Shown here in pieces: positions 22,089 to 33,800 of a stretch of 64,000 nucleotides of DNA. Every line of letters begins with the position of its first letter. The stretch's first letter is position 1. Below the pieces are notes generated by a model. It saw nothing but the letters and a program-made list of their open reading frames with translations. It had not been told where the DNA came from and made no database searches. The DNA comes from Paramarasmius palmivorus (taxonomy: Eukaryota; Basidiomycota; Agaricomycetes; Agaricales; Marasmiaceae), in NCBI GenBank assembly GCA_037176845.1, contig JAYKXP010000013.1, positions 372,001-436,000 on the forward strand, read 5' to 3'. The position numbers and the translations under genes were made by a program.

Positions 22089-22301
22089 TACTTGGAATAG
22101 TTTTATATAAGTCACGATTCAGATCCATCCCACTAATAATTCCATTAAACAGACACTCAGGACATGTCACTTTCGACTGTATTTATGCCAATTTCGCATG
22201 TTAACTTTTATTTCTTGGTTGATTTTTCACATTCACAACTGGACAGACGTGGAGTAGTATCAATGTAATCTCTTTCCAATAGACTAATAATAACAAGAAA
22301 G

Positions 22302-23655
22302 TTACTGGTAGTCCGCCGCATACCGTGCGCAGGTACTGAGATCTAGGAAAGGCCAGGGATTCTCGAAGAGCTCTACCTCACTACGACCCTGTGAACGCAG
22401 TATCTCCAATCGTGTGCGTGTTACATCCCGCAGCTTCGTACTGACATCCAAACGCAAAACCTGGAACTCGTCGCCCACATTTACCGCAATCACCCTTTCA
22501 TTCTTCAAAACCTCAAGCGCATAAGCAATCTCGCCCTCCGGCTGGGTAATATCAATCCCAATGAACAACAGACTCTTCGCCGCAGCCCAAAATGAAAAGT
22601 GCGTTTGCTGTTCTGCAGCTGTCAACCCACTATTCAGGCCCCGTAAAACCAGTGATCGGCACGACTTGGTTAATTATCCGGAACAAGTTATCCCATGTAG
22701 CAGGAGGACCTATATCATTACTTGGGGCGAATCAGTGAGGCAGTTAAGCAGTCGCGATTGTGAGAAACGTACGACATCCTCCATGAATTGGCGACAGTGA
22801 TTCCAGGCCATCTTGCGGGATCTTGTAAACCCTATTCACAAGCCGAGTAAAGGATAGTGCGTCCCGTCACCGCAAGCGAGTCCCTCATTTTGGTGAAGCG
22901 TGGCTATGAGATTATAGGGTATCGGTCCACATCTGGTTTCCATTGAGACCTTGAGCTGAAAACATGTATCACGTTGAATACTTAGTCTTTCGCATCAACA
23001 CAAGTAAAATCACTCACCTCAAAAGGTCCACAAAATCCGTCTCACTAACCGCATAACAGTTATCATACTTGAGATAGTCCGCTCCCCAACTAGCAAACAC
23101 GGGCGATCCCATTGACGTCGTCACATGAGAAATAACCACTAGATTCCAGGTCGAACGTCTGGTGAGCATTTGACTAGAAATCAGCTGGCGTAGTACGCAC
23201 GCATCCGAATAAACCCCAAACTATGCACGAACGAAGCCAATGCAGGTATCCCAGACGGAAAACGAGTTGTATTCCACGTAAAACCGCCTGATGAATCGCG
23301 TTTTGTGCCTTGCCAACCACAATCCGGAACCGTTCATGATCAGCGCATGGAGCCTAAAACTCAGAGGTATGATAACGCACAAGTTCAGATACTCATACCC
23401 AACCTGATTCAAACCCAGATCGACCAGCCTTTGTGCGTTAGCTCGATCATATTGAGCTTCTGTTGCACCGCACCTACAGTGCTTCCTGCATCAACAAAGA
23501 ATGCAGTCAGAGAGCCAAAGAAGGTACATACGAGAATACATTGTAAGGATTCCAGCCCATAGCTGGGAAGTTTTGCCTACTCCGTTGTCAAGGGTCTTGG
23601 ACGGAACGACAAGCGCAAGAGCTACGAATATAGGTGTAAGTGTGAAGGTGAACAT
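22302..23655 (-). pseudogene. GH27 alpha-galactosidase pseudogene
   Basis: Family pieces in order on the minus strand: signal-peptide-like start (MFTFTLTPIFVALALVV, 23655), PAMGWNPYNVFS (about 23560), CRCGATEAQYDRANAQRLVD, WNTTRFPSGIPALASFVHSLG, FASWGADYLKYDNCY (about 23060-23105), YSACE-stop-GLQDPARW, TWDNLFRIINQ, and AEQQTHFSFWAAAKSLL with LKNERVIAVN. Lesions: a two-base frameshift just before PAMGWN, loss of the block between the WNTTRF region and the next exon, a TGG to TAG change at 22832-22834, and a deletion that removes the Asp-containing WNDLDM region after GFTGP. The C-terminal beta domain is missing. It cannot encode a working enzyme. Confidence 0.85.
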
Positions 23656-25272
23656 CAGTCAATCTGTAGCCGAGGAACTCACTGCTGTTTCTCATATATG
23701 CACCATGCGACAGGTACGTCAGAGCTCAACGTTGACGAAGCTAGCCACATAAAAGGTTGAAGAATTCGAAGTTGGAGCCCTTCTCATGACCGACAATGCC
23801 AGTAGAAAAAGCAATTTCAAAGGAATTGTATCCGCAAAAACCAAGCTTCAGGAGTACCGATTGCACTAGGATTGAAGGTGTAAAAATTGACACCGTGGAT
23901 GTACAAAGGAAAGAGTCAAAAGGCTCAGAAAATGCGCTGCTCGGCTTCAACTTGGGCGGGCCGATAACTCCGGGCCGATACCAGTCTTTCACTTCGTTCA
24001 TGCAGTCGTAGGTACACCCGAAAGATGCATCCGCTCTCAAACACGCTTTGCAACACCGCTTTGACCTCATTCCCATTCACCTTGACTCTGAGCAGCCACG
24101 GAACTCCGCATCCTAGGCCTTCACAACTCAACCAAGTCAACCCGCAGGTTAGCTCCTGTACTCGACATGTCCTGGCCCTTCTACGTCCCCAGTCCGTGAT
24201 TCATCCAGAGTTCGAATGATTGAATGCTACTACGCGTACACCATCGCATAGGATTCTGACAGATTACCTTCACGCTGCTCCCTCTCCGTCTTGGACATTT
24301 CAACCGACTCGCTGAAGAGCTTGCAATGGTTCTCGCATGGTGATGAGAGGTTTATGGGTACTGGGACGGTGGTGGAAGCATGGACAATTGAGGTCGATTT
24401 TGGTTGGCATTTGAATGCTGAGCGCTGAGACCTGTCACCTCGTAGTATACTTTTTTTGGGCAAGTACTCGCTATTCCTCATCTTTCAACGTGTTTTACTG
24501 ATATCCATCCTTTCACATCAGCATCCTCTTAGTCAAACCAATAGGCTCCGAGCTCCTACCTGTACACATCTCATTTTAACACCAGGAACCATGGAGCGTA
24601 AAAGTCAACTCGTCGACTCCCATTTCCTATACCCGGATCGACTTTTTGCCTCATCGACATCCCTCCTAGTGAATGCCTAGGCTCCACGTTCGGTGTGGAT
24701 GTAGAGGTCTTGGCTATAGTCAAGAGATCGGCTTGAAAGGACGACGTTGGTGTGCGGGTTAGGGCTACACCAAATCTCAAGGCGAAGCGTCTGGTTTAGG
24801 CATTAGCGCTGTTCCTTGACTGGAGCTGTCACCTCGTCGCGACTGCCGGTTTCTCGTGTCGATATCCAACACCTATAGCAGAGAAACGAGATCTTAACCA
24901 CTCTTTTTGACCAGGCCGGGATGAACATTCCATGCAGGTGAGTGTCCCCTCAGGTCCACGTACCATGTTTGATTACCAGACTAAAAGTCGGATAGACATC
25001 CATACCTGGCATAATAACTCCAAACTCCACACCACGCATAAACATCCTCACGCTTCATCATATCAAATAAGATATCTACAATATCAACAACCAAATACCC
25101 TTTCGCCGAATTACGCAGTCGTTCCCCGGTCCCAGCTAGCTCTGGCTCCGATAGTGCACCTTCACATGTCCTCGACGCTGTCCATAGATCTCACTTCCTG
25201 AGCCGATTAGGGAACGTGGAATATGCAAAGAAGTTGTTCAAGGAGGCGATAGCCTTGACTCGAAGTGGAACG

Positions 25273-25333
<61 letters not shown>

Positions 25334-26857
25334 AACAGGAGGAGGAGAGCCAATATCGACACGAGGACGAAGGAGACGGAGAGCCAGAACCAGTTCACCA
25401 CGCTACTTTGAAGACACGATGGCGCACGGAATTCTCATGTTATTACGCCGGTGGAGCTCAAAAGAGTTCCCGGGCAGAGAAAGTGAGGGATAAAGTCGAT
25501 AGGTGGAGACATAGCATCTCCGACTTCGTCTTCGTTCAATCAAAAGTATGTGTACTGTATGATGCCTTGAAAGGGTTCACAAATTGACGCGGATTCCGGC
25601 CTCAGGTTTGACAGTGACCACCGGATTGTGATGAACATTTAACGGCTGGAAAGTGCGAGTGTCCAATTGAACAAAAGCAAACTCCTTACGATTCCGAACC
25701 GTTCTCCCAACGTTGCCTGGCGAAGAACGTTCGTGTGTTGCAATTGATTTGTCAAGATCGCCCACAGACTAGCAGTCCTCCGGTTGATCTGCGAATCATT
25801 CCATCTATCTCCAACGGGACCTGGCGCCGTTCTCCTCCTCCTCCCTATCGTCTGGCCATTCCTTGATTGCCGAAGGAAATTCTTTGTGGCAGGATGTAGG
25901 CTGATACTTGTAACTACAAGACAGTGAACATATTCTTGCGAGCCAGGTGTCTTCGGATTCTCCGTGTCGTTGCACGTCGAGAGGATTGTCCTTGTATTTC
26001 TGGTACACTTGGAGTGTTGCGAGTCGAAAGCTGTTTGTTCCGTCCCTGCTTGCCGTTGCCGGGAATTACGCTGGACAGCGGTAGGACATCTATGAATACA
26101 GAAGCAAGATCTCCTGGTTCGGCCTTATACCTTTTGCTGTGAGGTCCTAGAAAAATGGGCAGTCGTTCAGAGCGCTTGAACAACTTGCATCATCATGGGT
26201 TCATGATCGCTTGCAATCCACGTGGTATTAGCGAAGTTGGATAGTGCGGACCCGGTCGAGCCCAGTCACCCACCTTTTCTTCAGTCCTTCACCTCTTTCG
26301 TGACCACTTTATCGTGGTGGTTAGGATGTTATCTCTGAATGTCATAGTGAGTGATTACTTGGTGTTCATTTTCGTTTTGAGATTTTCCGTCTTACATGAG
26401 GACGACAGCGCTGAGATAGACGCGCTCTGCGGGACGCTCAGAGCCATAACCATCTTTCTTTGTCTGCTTTCGCCAAATTCAATACCCCCTTCTTTCAGAG
26501 CTTCGGACTCTTTGTGATTCATTGGTTCAGCTCGCCGCGACTGTCGTGCAGATTGTTCCTCCGCTATTCTTCTACAAAACTTGGTAGACGGAGACGGCCC
26601 CGCATCGAACTGCATCAAACTGTTGAACGGTTGCTATGTACACCAGTCAGAAGCACAGTTCTGTCAACAGCAACACTGCCCAGTGCCAAGTCAGCGCGGT
26701 TTACCAGGCGCCGATGCCAATCGCTTTCGCTTCTTCCACAAGGGTAATGTTCACAACGGTCTTGCTACACAGTCTGGAGCCTAATGACCTAAGCTTTCAG
26801 GTTCGACAAGATAGTGCTGTTGCATAGCCTGCTTCTGGCTAGACTGCGAGCTAGAAT
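23656..26857. other. Long gene-poor stretch upstream of the NACHT gene
   Basis: Short open frames on both strands, none recognised. The minus frame at 23741-24076 is fairly long (111 codons) but has no visible family signature. Contains the (GA)n tract listed separately. Confidence 0.45.
25279..25330 (+). repeat. (GA)26 microsatellite
   Basis: Uninterrupted GA dinucleotide run of about 52 bp. It is read as alternating Glu-Arg in the plus frame 25216-25587, but nothing else in that frame supports a gene. Confidence 0.95.
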
Positions 26858-29800
26858 ATGGCTTTTGATTCTTGCAATAATATCGCAATAGAGGGAGGGA
26901 CGTTCAATGCAGTGGAAGGGAATCAAATTAGTACAACGATGAACTACTATGAACGGTATAATGGTAAGTCCTATTTTCTTCCCGCTTTCTCGCAGGTTTT
27001 CACTCAGTAGGACTGTTGCAGACCGCCGGAACCCGTTCGAAATCCTATCGCATTCTGCATCGTTGAACGCAACCCACACTTCAGAACAACGATTTCCTCC
27101 TCCCAAATGTCATCCAGAGACACGAGAACAGATTCTCGAGACACTCAGCACATGGATACTAGCAAAAAAGCGCTCTAGGATCATGTGGGTGTACGGCACC
27201 GTAGGCGTTGGGAAGTCGGCCATAGCTCAATACCTCTGCGAGAAGTTTGCCAAAAGCTGTTTGGCTGCAAGCTTCTTTTTCTCGCGGACGGATCCATCCC
27301 GGAATCATGTTGATCGTTTCGTGGCCACTATTGCCCACCAGCTCGTGACTGCGAAGTCATTCTTCGTTCGTTATTGGGCGCGCAGAGCAATTCGAGCAGC
27401 ATTGAAGCACGACCAAGATATTCTTCGTCGCTCCGCAATCGAATTAACCTTCGAAAAACTCGTTCTGGGTCCGTATATGAGTATCCCTCGTGTATTCCAA
27501 GGCCATGCGCCCAATGTGGTCATTGTGGATGGACTCGACGAATGTCTTGACATTCCATCGCAGGAGAGGTTGCTAACACTGCTATGGGCAGCCACTATGT
27601 CACATCATCCTTGCCCATTTGATCTCCTCATATTTAGTAGACCAGAGCCCCATATCACCGACTTTTTCGATCGCATCTCCCGAGAGAGCTTGGCATTCGA
27701 CCGCCTACGCATCGGTGATTCATTGCAAACAGATCGCGACATCGAAACCTTCCTGCTCTCTCGTTTTCGCGAAATCCGTGCCAAACACCACCGGTCCATG
27801 CAGAACATTCCTGATTTATGGCCAGGTCCAGCCGTCATATCACAATTGGTGCAAAGGGCATGCAGTCAATTTGTGTATGCCACGACGGTAACCAAGTACA
27901 TCGACAGCCCCCATGCGCTGCCAACAAAACGCTTGGATGACATACTCAGCGCGAGGCCCGCAAAACCATCCCCGTACGCAGAGCTGGACCTGCTGTACCT
28001 GCAGATCCTTCGCTCCTGCCATGACATAACGGCAGTGCTCCAGATTCTACAACTTGTGCTTGGTAGCAGTCCGGACATCCCTGCAAACGATCCGTGGTTG
28101 ATAGCTCAGATCCTTGAGATGGACGAAGCAATGATCCCAGTATTGATGATTGGATTACACTCTGTGCTCCAGGTACCAAGCAATCCTAGGGAGCGGATAG
28201 TGATTTTTCACGCGTCCTTTTCCGAGTTTCTTCGGGATCCTGGACGCTCTCAGGAGTTTTTCGTGCCATTTCGGTCCGACGATGTGAGAATGAAGGTGTA
28301 CTTCATCCTGGGGTTCGAGGGCTTGAGATCTCACAGAACACGCCGGTTACCCCAATCGTGGCCTGGGAAGATTGCTCTCGAATCTTGCGTGCAGCGGGCT
28401 GGTGGGCAAACTCTGTATGCAGACATCCTTTTGGATTACCTCGAGAGCGATCCTGATGGTCGGTTGGAGGCGGTGTTATCCCTACAACCTCGAGAAACAT
28501 CTCCAACTGCTGAAATGGACCTGCTCTGTCACGAGATACTCCAGGGATGTGGGGATGTCGCCCTCTGTATTCTACAGGTGGTACTTGCTACAAGTCCAGA
28601 GCTACAGACTACACCTCAGTTAGTTGCACAGGTTTTGGGCATACATAGCGATAGAGTTACGAATTATCTGGCCAAGCTGGGCCCCATTGTTCATATTCCC
28701 TCGACCACCAACGGTCCCATACGTATCCGCCATTCATCCATCTCGGACTTCTTACGATCTCCACAGCGCGCGCAACAGTTCTATGTTGCCCCTTTGATCC
28801 TCTCCGAGATTCAGGCTGGGATATATCTCAGGAAGGCGATAGCTAGTGTCCGTAAAAAACACAAGCTACTGCGGTCATGGCCCGGACAATCGGCTTTCCA
28901 ATCTATTCTGCGAAAATCAGGAGGGAAGCTTTTATACCTGGAGACCCTTATTCGATATATCAGTGACACTGATAACCCTGCTGAGAGGTTAACAAAGGTC
29001 CTTGATTCTGATCAACAAAGATCCCCAACCGCTGAAATGGACCTGCTCTGTCAGGTGATACTTCGGGGATGTGGGGATGTTGCCCTCCGTATTCTGCAGG
29101 TGGTACTTGCTACAAGTCCAGAGCTACCAACTAATACACCTCAGTTTGTCGCACAGGCTCTGGACATAGATCAAAATGCAGTTACAGGTCATCTTGCCCA
29201 GTTAGGCCCTATTGTTCATATCCCCTCAGCAGGCACCAACGATCCCATATATATCCGCCATTCATCTATCTCAGACTTCCTATTATCTCCAGAGCGTGCG
29301 CAACAGTTCTATGTTGCCCCTCTTTCCAAGAATCAGACGCTTGTGATCTATCTGAGAACTATGATAGCTGGCGTTCATACAAAACATGAGTTACCGCAGT
29401 CATGGCCCGGACAATCAGCCCTCCGATCTATCCTGCAGAAATCGGGAGGGCACCGGGTATATGTGGATACGCTCACTCGATATCTCACCGTTGGCATTGA
29501 TCCTGACAAACGGTTAATGAAGGTCCTTGGTTCTGAGCTCGAACAGCATGAAACATCCCCCGAATTCGAGCTTTATACACTTTATCGCCTTGTTTTGGAC
29601 AGCTGCGACAATTTTTACAGGATCCGTCAGCTACTTTGGCTAATTCACGAAGGCGGCCCACGGATCTCTATAGCATTGTTATCCCGTGCCTTGAATCTGC
29701 ATGTAGCAGTCGTCTCAATTATTTTGTACAAATTGCAGCCAGTTTGCCGGGTCGTGCACGACAACGGAAAGACAATGGTATCGTTCCGGCACCCTTCCTT

Positions 29801-30458
29801 TCCTGATTTCCTGCTGGAACTGGGACATGCAGGATGTTACGCTATACCGCCCTCTCTAGACGAAATAGTCAAGACATCTCTTTGTTACCACCTAGAGAAG
29901 CACCAACTGTTGCTCAGTAATGCTGATGTCGAGCGGCTTGTTGAAATGGCGCGTGGGCAGCAAATATATGTTCAAACACTCATCCGGTACATCATAACTA
30001 AAAGCAATCCTACCCAAGACTTGCTCGACATCGTGAACGAAGGGCGTAGAAGTTTCCCCCAGAGTCCGACGAATCCAAATCACCACTTGGATGGTCTATA
30101 TCACCGCGTACTGCGCACCGGTTTCCCGTCGGAGAGTCGTCACATAGTATTACAGATTCTTCTAATGGCGATAAAATATGACCAGGAGAAATCTGCTTCG
30201 ATTTCGGATTGCATCAGAAAACATTTTCGCGGAAATGAAGGCCCATTGCTCAACATTGCATGCGAATCACTTCGTTCGATACCCGATTTCTCGCTCGACC
30301 CAGAGAGGCCATGCCCAGTACGCTTTCACCATCCCTCGTTTCCGGAGTTCCTACTCGATGAGAAGCGCTCGAAAGAGTTCTATGTCGGACCAGGATCATT
30401 AGTGAACGAAGACGTCGAGCGACTTATACAGGCGCATGGTCTACTCATTAGTGTATAG
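26858..30458 (+). CDS. NACHT-domain STAND protein with five tandem arm repeats
   Basis: 1180 residues in two exons: 26858-26963 and 27022-30458, with a 58-bp GTAAGT...GCAG intron in phase 1. Exon 1 encodes an N-terminus with GGTFNAVEGNQ (about residues 13-23), the motif that opens many agaric NACHT proteins. The NTPase core follows: Walker A GTVGVGKS (94-101), Walker B VVIVDGLDE (201-209), and a sensor-type segment ILIFSRPEPHI near 235. From about residue 305 to 1155 the protein consists of five units of 174-180 residues. Each has a WPG/Y-TLIRYI helical half with an RL-x-x-VL end and a winged-helix-like half ending in H-x-SF-x-x-FL-x-x-x-x-RS-x-x-FYV; the key His are at 432, 606, 782, 959 and 1139. 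A sixth unit begins (NEDVERLIQAHG) and stops. No WD40, TPR or ankyrin repeats follow. STAND proteins are ATP-driven signalling switches; the ligand is unknown. In the protein the repeated arm replaces the usual sensor domain. Confidence 0.9.
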
Positions 30459-30859
30459 AATGACGTTAGTATTCAGAATGCTTTCATATGTGGACTTGAC
30501 TTTTGACGAGCTTCTTGGCATTATAGATAAACACATCGGTTTTGGATACATGTACATCGACGATTCGGAACGGTCAAAGGATTGCTAGCCATAGAGTATC
30601 ACTAGTGACCAGGAATTATGTAGAGTTGTTGAATACGAACTATGAACGTATACGAACTGTGAGTCGGGGTTTTATGTGGACTTTGGCGTTCATTAACGTT
30701 CATTTCAAGTCCACGCAAGACGACTTGTGTGCTCAAGGATTGGCCACCCGCAGCCCAACACTTTGATATTCCTTGGTTCGTGACGATAATCTGTGCATAC
30801 TAAGTATGCTTGGCTGGATAGGAAACGAGTACGACATGATAAACTAGAGTACCACTCTA
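30459..30859. other. 3' flank of NACHT gene, nothing recognised
   Basis: No coding frame with a recognisable motif. Confidence 0.5.
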
Positions 30860-31430
30860 TCACGAAACCCCAATCCCATACACCTTCTCCGACCACTCAA
30901 AACTTGACAACGGATGCGCTTCGGTATCAAACACCCACTTGTATAGTGGTATAATCTCTTCGTCCGTGAATAGTAGGTCTAGGTATTTCAACCTGTTGAC
31001 GCCTCAGCACTCATTCGGTACTCAAGAAAAAGAAAAAGCGGCACGTACTGTACGTTTCTGCGAGGAAGTAATTCAGTATCTCATCTTTGAGCCTCGGCTC
31101 CCCCTCATCCACATTATACACACTAGCGTATCCGTATTCGGGTTTGGCGTGCTTTTCTATTGATTGGAATATTGCCCTGTCGATATACGACTCGCCTTAG
31201 CGTCCCAAACCTCCACGAAAAAGGAAGAAAGACTCACCAACCCCTCTCACACCACCTCTCATCTCCCGTCGTCCGCCAAAGGATATAAAGGCTTTCTATT
31301 TTGTCTACGCGGACGTCAACGCAACGCCGAAACCCAGAAACAGGCGCACATACCTCAGGTCTCAACAAATACGTTGCTTCCTATTCGTATATCCACTTCT
31401 ACCTATACTCCCTTCCGGTGGAACCTCTCT
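30860..31430 (-). pseudogene. GH47 alpha-1,2-mannosidase, C-terminal remnant
   Basis: Minus-strand exons give ESLYILWRTTGDERW, then across an intron ending TCGACAG GWAIFQSIEKHAKPEYGYAS, NVDEGEPRLKDEIL, and across a second intron LKYLDLLFTDEEIIPLYK and WVFDTEAHPL, the diagnostic C-terminal block of GH47 mannosidases. Upstream only scraps remain (ATYLLRPE preceded by an in-frame stop, and a one-base frame slip at the next junction). The catalytic N-terminal two thirds is absent. Class I mannosidases trim Man9 N-glycans in the ER or Golgi; this copy is dead. It abuts the truncated F-box gene. Confidence 0.8.
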
Positions 31431-31744
31431 CAGCCCCAATGGTCTCCCTTTTCCTTTGCCCTTCCTACGCCATTCTGATGACTTCTATTCACTTGTAGCT
31501 TAGCCAACAGGCATCCTTCGGCTGCCCAGATGGGTAGTTCGCGCTCTTCGAGTGAGGTAAAGGGAAGGGCAGAGCCAGTGGTGCTGCCGAGAGCGAAGAG
31601 ACCGGGAAGGAAGCGTTCGAATGTGTGTGTTGGTGTGTGTTTTTAGTTTTCTGTCGTCGGGGTTGGAATGGGGGGAGTTGGAGTGGGGGTGAGGAGAGAA
31701 AGTAGTATCGGTGACATATAAAAAACCTCGATCTGGTGCGAGGT

Positions 31745-32288
31745 ACAACAGGTTGTTGATTATACTGTATATTGCTTGATCTTAACGATACAGTAAGATT
31801 CTGGTTGCCAGAGCGCTGCGTGTGAAGCACGAGGCGATTGACACTTGCGGTGACACGCGCAGGTCTGTTCCATTCCAAAGTGACACTGATACAGGACCAA
31901 AGCAAAGAGCATGATAATGCCGCTACTCTCCAAGAATGGCAGACCTGCGCGAATGTCCATGGGGGCTGAGTTGGGTCCAGAGAGCTAGACACATGACAGT
32001 CCTTTGACAGCGACATGGGATCCTTGCAGTCATGCTTTCTCGGAAGATATTCACAAGAATCTCTTCTGGAAGACGACGGATTGGATGAAGAATCTGCCGG
32101 TACATTGACGCGTAACCTGCCAGTCTCCCCTGTTCCAGGTGCAAGATTCGCAGATCTTCCTTGAGACGGTGAATCTTGGCATTTGATTTGCGGATATTCA
32201 ACAAGACGTCTTCGAGATGTTCGTGAGAAGAAAGGCATTGTTCTTGGTCAAAGTTTCCACGTCGAGTGGTGGAGGTAACATTGGTCAA
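31745..32288 (-). pseudogene. F-box protein, subfamily A, truncated and frameshifted
   Basis: From an ATG at 32288 the frame encodes a coiled-coil (about LEDVLLNIRKSNAKIHRLKE) and the F-box HPIRRLPEEILVNIFRES. Immediately after, the reading shifts by one base, and the other frame continues SLDPTQPPWTFAQVCHSWRV and LTVSLRSSN, as in the intact genes at 43232 and 60192. Similarity ends near 31745; the LRR-like region is gone. The frame runs on into non-homologous sequence towards the GH47 remnant. Confidence 0.8.
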
Positions 32289-33800
32289 CGCAATGAGAAT
32301 AGAATGTCGGTCGCTGGAAAATCAATGCAGGTGCACGAGAATGGATCTGAGGAAAGGTTATGAATGTTAGGCCAAATCGTATCTGGTCAATTAAGTTGAG
32401 ACAACACACCGAATCGGTTTACTACGCTGTTCTAGTCCCTGCAAATTGCAATCGGCCTCAGGCCTCAGGTATCTAGATGTTATGAATGGACTTGAAGCTT
32501 GAAAGGAGACGCTCAATGAACTCCTGAAGGTCTCAGGTTGCAGTGGGAACTCGAAGTCATGAGAAGGATACAGACCGTCACGGAATCCCTGACGGGAACG
32601 CGCCCGGGCGGCCCGAAACTGATCAACAAGGTCGTGATCCAACTTCAATGGAAGAATCATAACGCACATCAGAAGCGTCAAAGCTCACAGTTTCAGAAGT
32701 CGCCTTGAGCTGTGGACGCTATGGAGATGTAGAATGCATCAGAGACTGGGGGCGATGTAAACACTATGTAAAGGTCGAACCTCAGGTAATCATCATGACT
32801 TGCGGAGGGGAACGGCTCTTCAGTAATTGTTCTCAAGGCTTTTCGCTCAACAGCCAACTGATGGGAAGAATTGCTGGAAAAGGAGGCTGAGTTTTATAGC
32901 ACCACGCTGTTGACACAGCTACAACGATTGGTAGTTCCCAAACACTTCGGTGTTTGGGAAACGGAAAGACAGCTAGCCCTGGGACCGTTCGTCATCAGAT
33001 TCTGCAGTCTTGTGGCGGGAATTCGTACAAACGAAGGTGAGTCTGCCGCTCATTGACCATCTTACGATTTCGATGACCCCTTATCGACGTTGGATCATGG
33101 GAAATTGCACACATAACTGGGATATCTATCACGTCGAAACTGTTCGCGCAACAATAAATGAAGATGAAGAGAAACCCTTCATCGTTGATTTTTTGATATC
33201 TGTGGCAGGCTCAGGCGGATTTGCCGACGAACCATCCCTGTCGCTCGAACCAAAAGTATTCCCGGTTCATTTTTACCGATTCGTAGCAATATGCTATACC
33301 CTACAAATCGACATTCGATGGTGTAACGAATTCGCGAGGGTAGGACGTTGTTTAAAAATCGATCAATGTGAACGTCGTTATGCAAGCTTACAATGAAATG
33401 GTCGGAAGGATTTACAGATTACGAACTTGCCACTGTCTTGCCCATGGGCCGTGGATAAAAACAAAGCCAAGAAACCGTACTTCGAAAGGCAGGGACGAGA
33501 GTTGATGGAGAAGTGTATCGACAAGACGATCTGGGAAATAATGTTGAAACCGTCCGAGGTACAAGTCCATCTCAAAAACACCACTTTACTTCTCGATTCT
33601 GCTTAGCAGCGTTTTCGGTATTCAGTAATATGTAGTAATTCATTATTCAGAGCATCGCGCCAGTCCCAGACCTGTCCTGTCTTCTCGTAGCGGAGTAAAT
33701 GTCCGGAAACGATTTGTGTATGCATGGGCATGGGCATGATATAGTCGGATAACATACACAACGGAGGAGCATACAAAGGACACGATTTTGAACGAGTAAT
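32289..33800. other. Intergenic, no gene supported
   Basis: Minus frame 32391-32681 and plus frame 33010-33396 are open but match nothing I recognise. Holds one strong hairpin, listed separately. Confidence 0.45.
32935..32960. repeat. Perfect inverted repeat with TTCG loop
   Basis: Arms TTCCCAAACAC and GTGTTTGGGAA (11 bp each, no mismatch) around TTCG. On the plus strand an RNA copy would form a C(UUCG)G tetraloop hairpin, an unusually stable type. Confidence 0.85.

Noticed and set aside
25216..25587. Plus frame with a Glu-Arg repeat
   Set aside because: The open frame is sustained by the (GA)26 microsatellite; flanking residues show no family and no splice partners.
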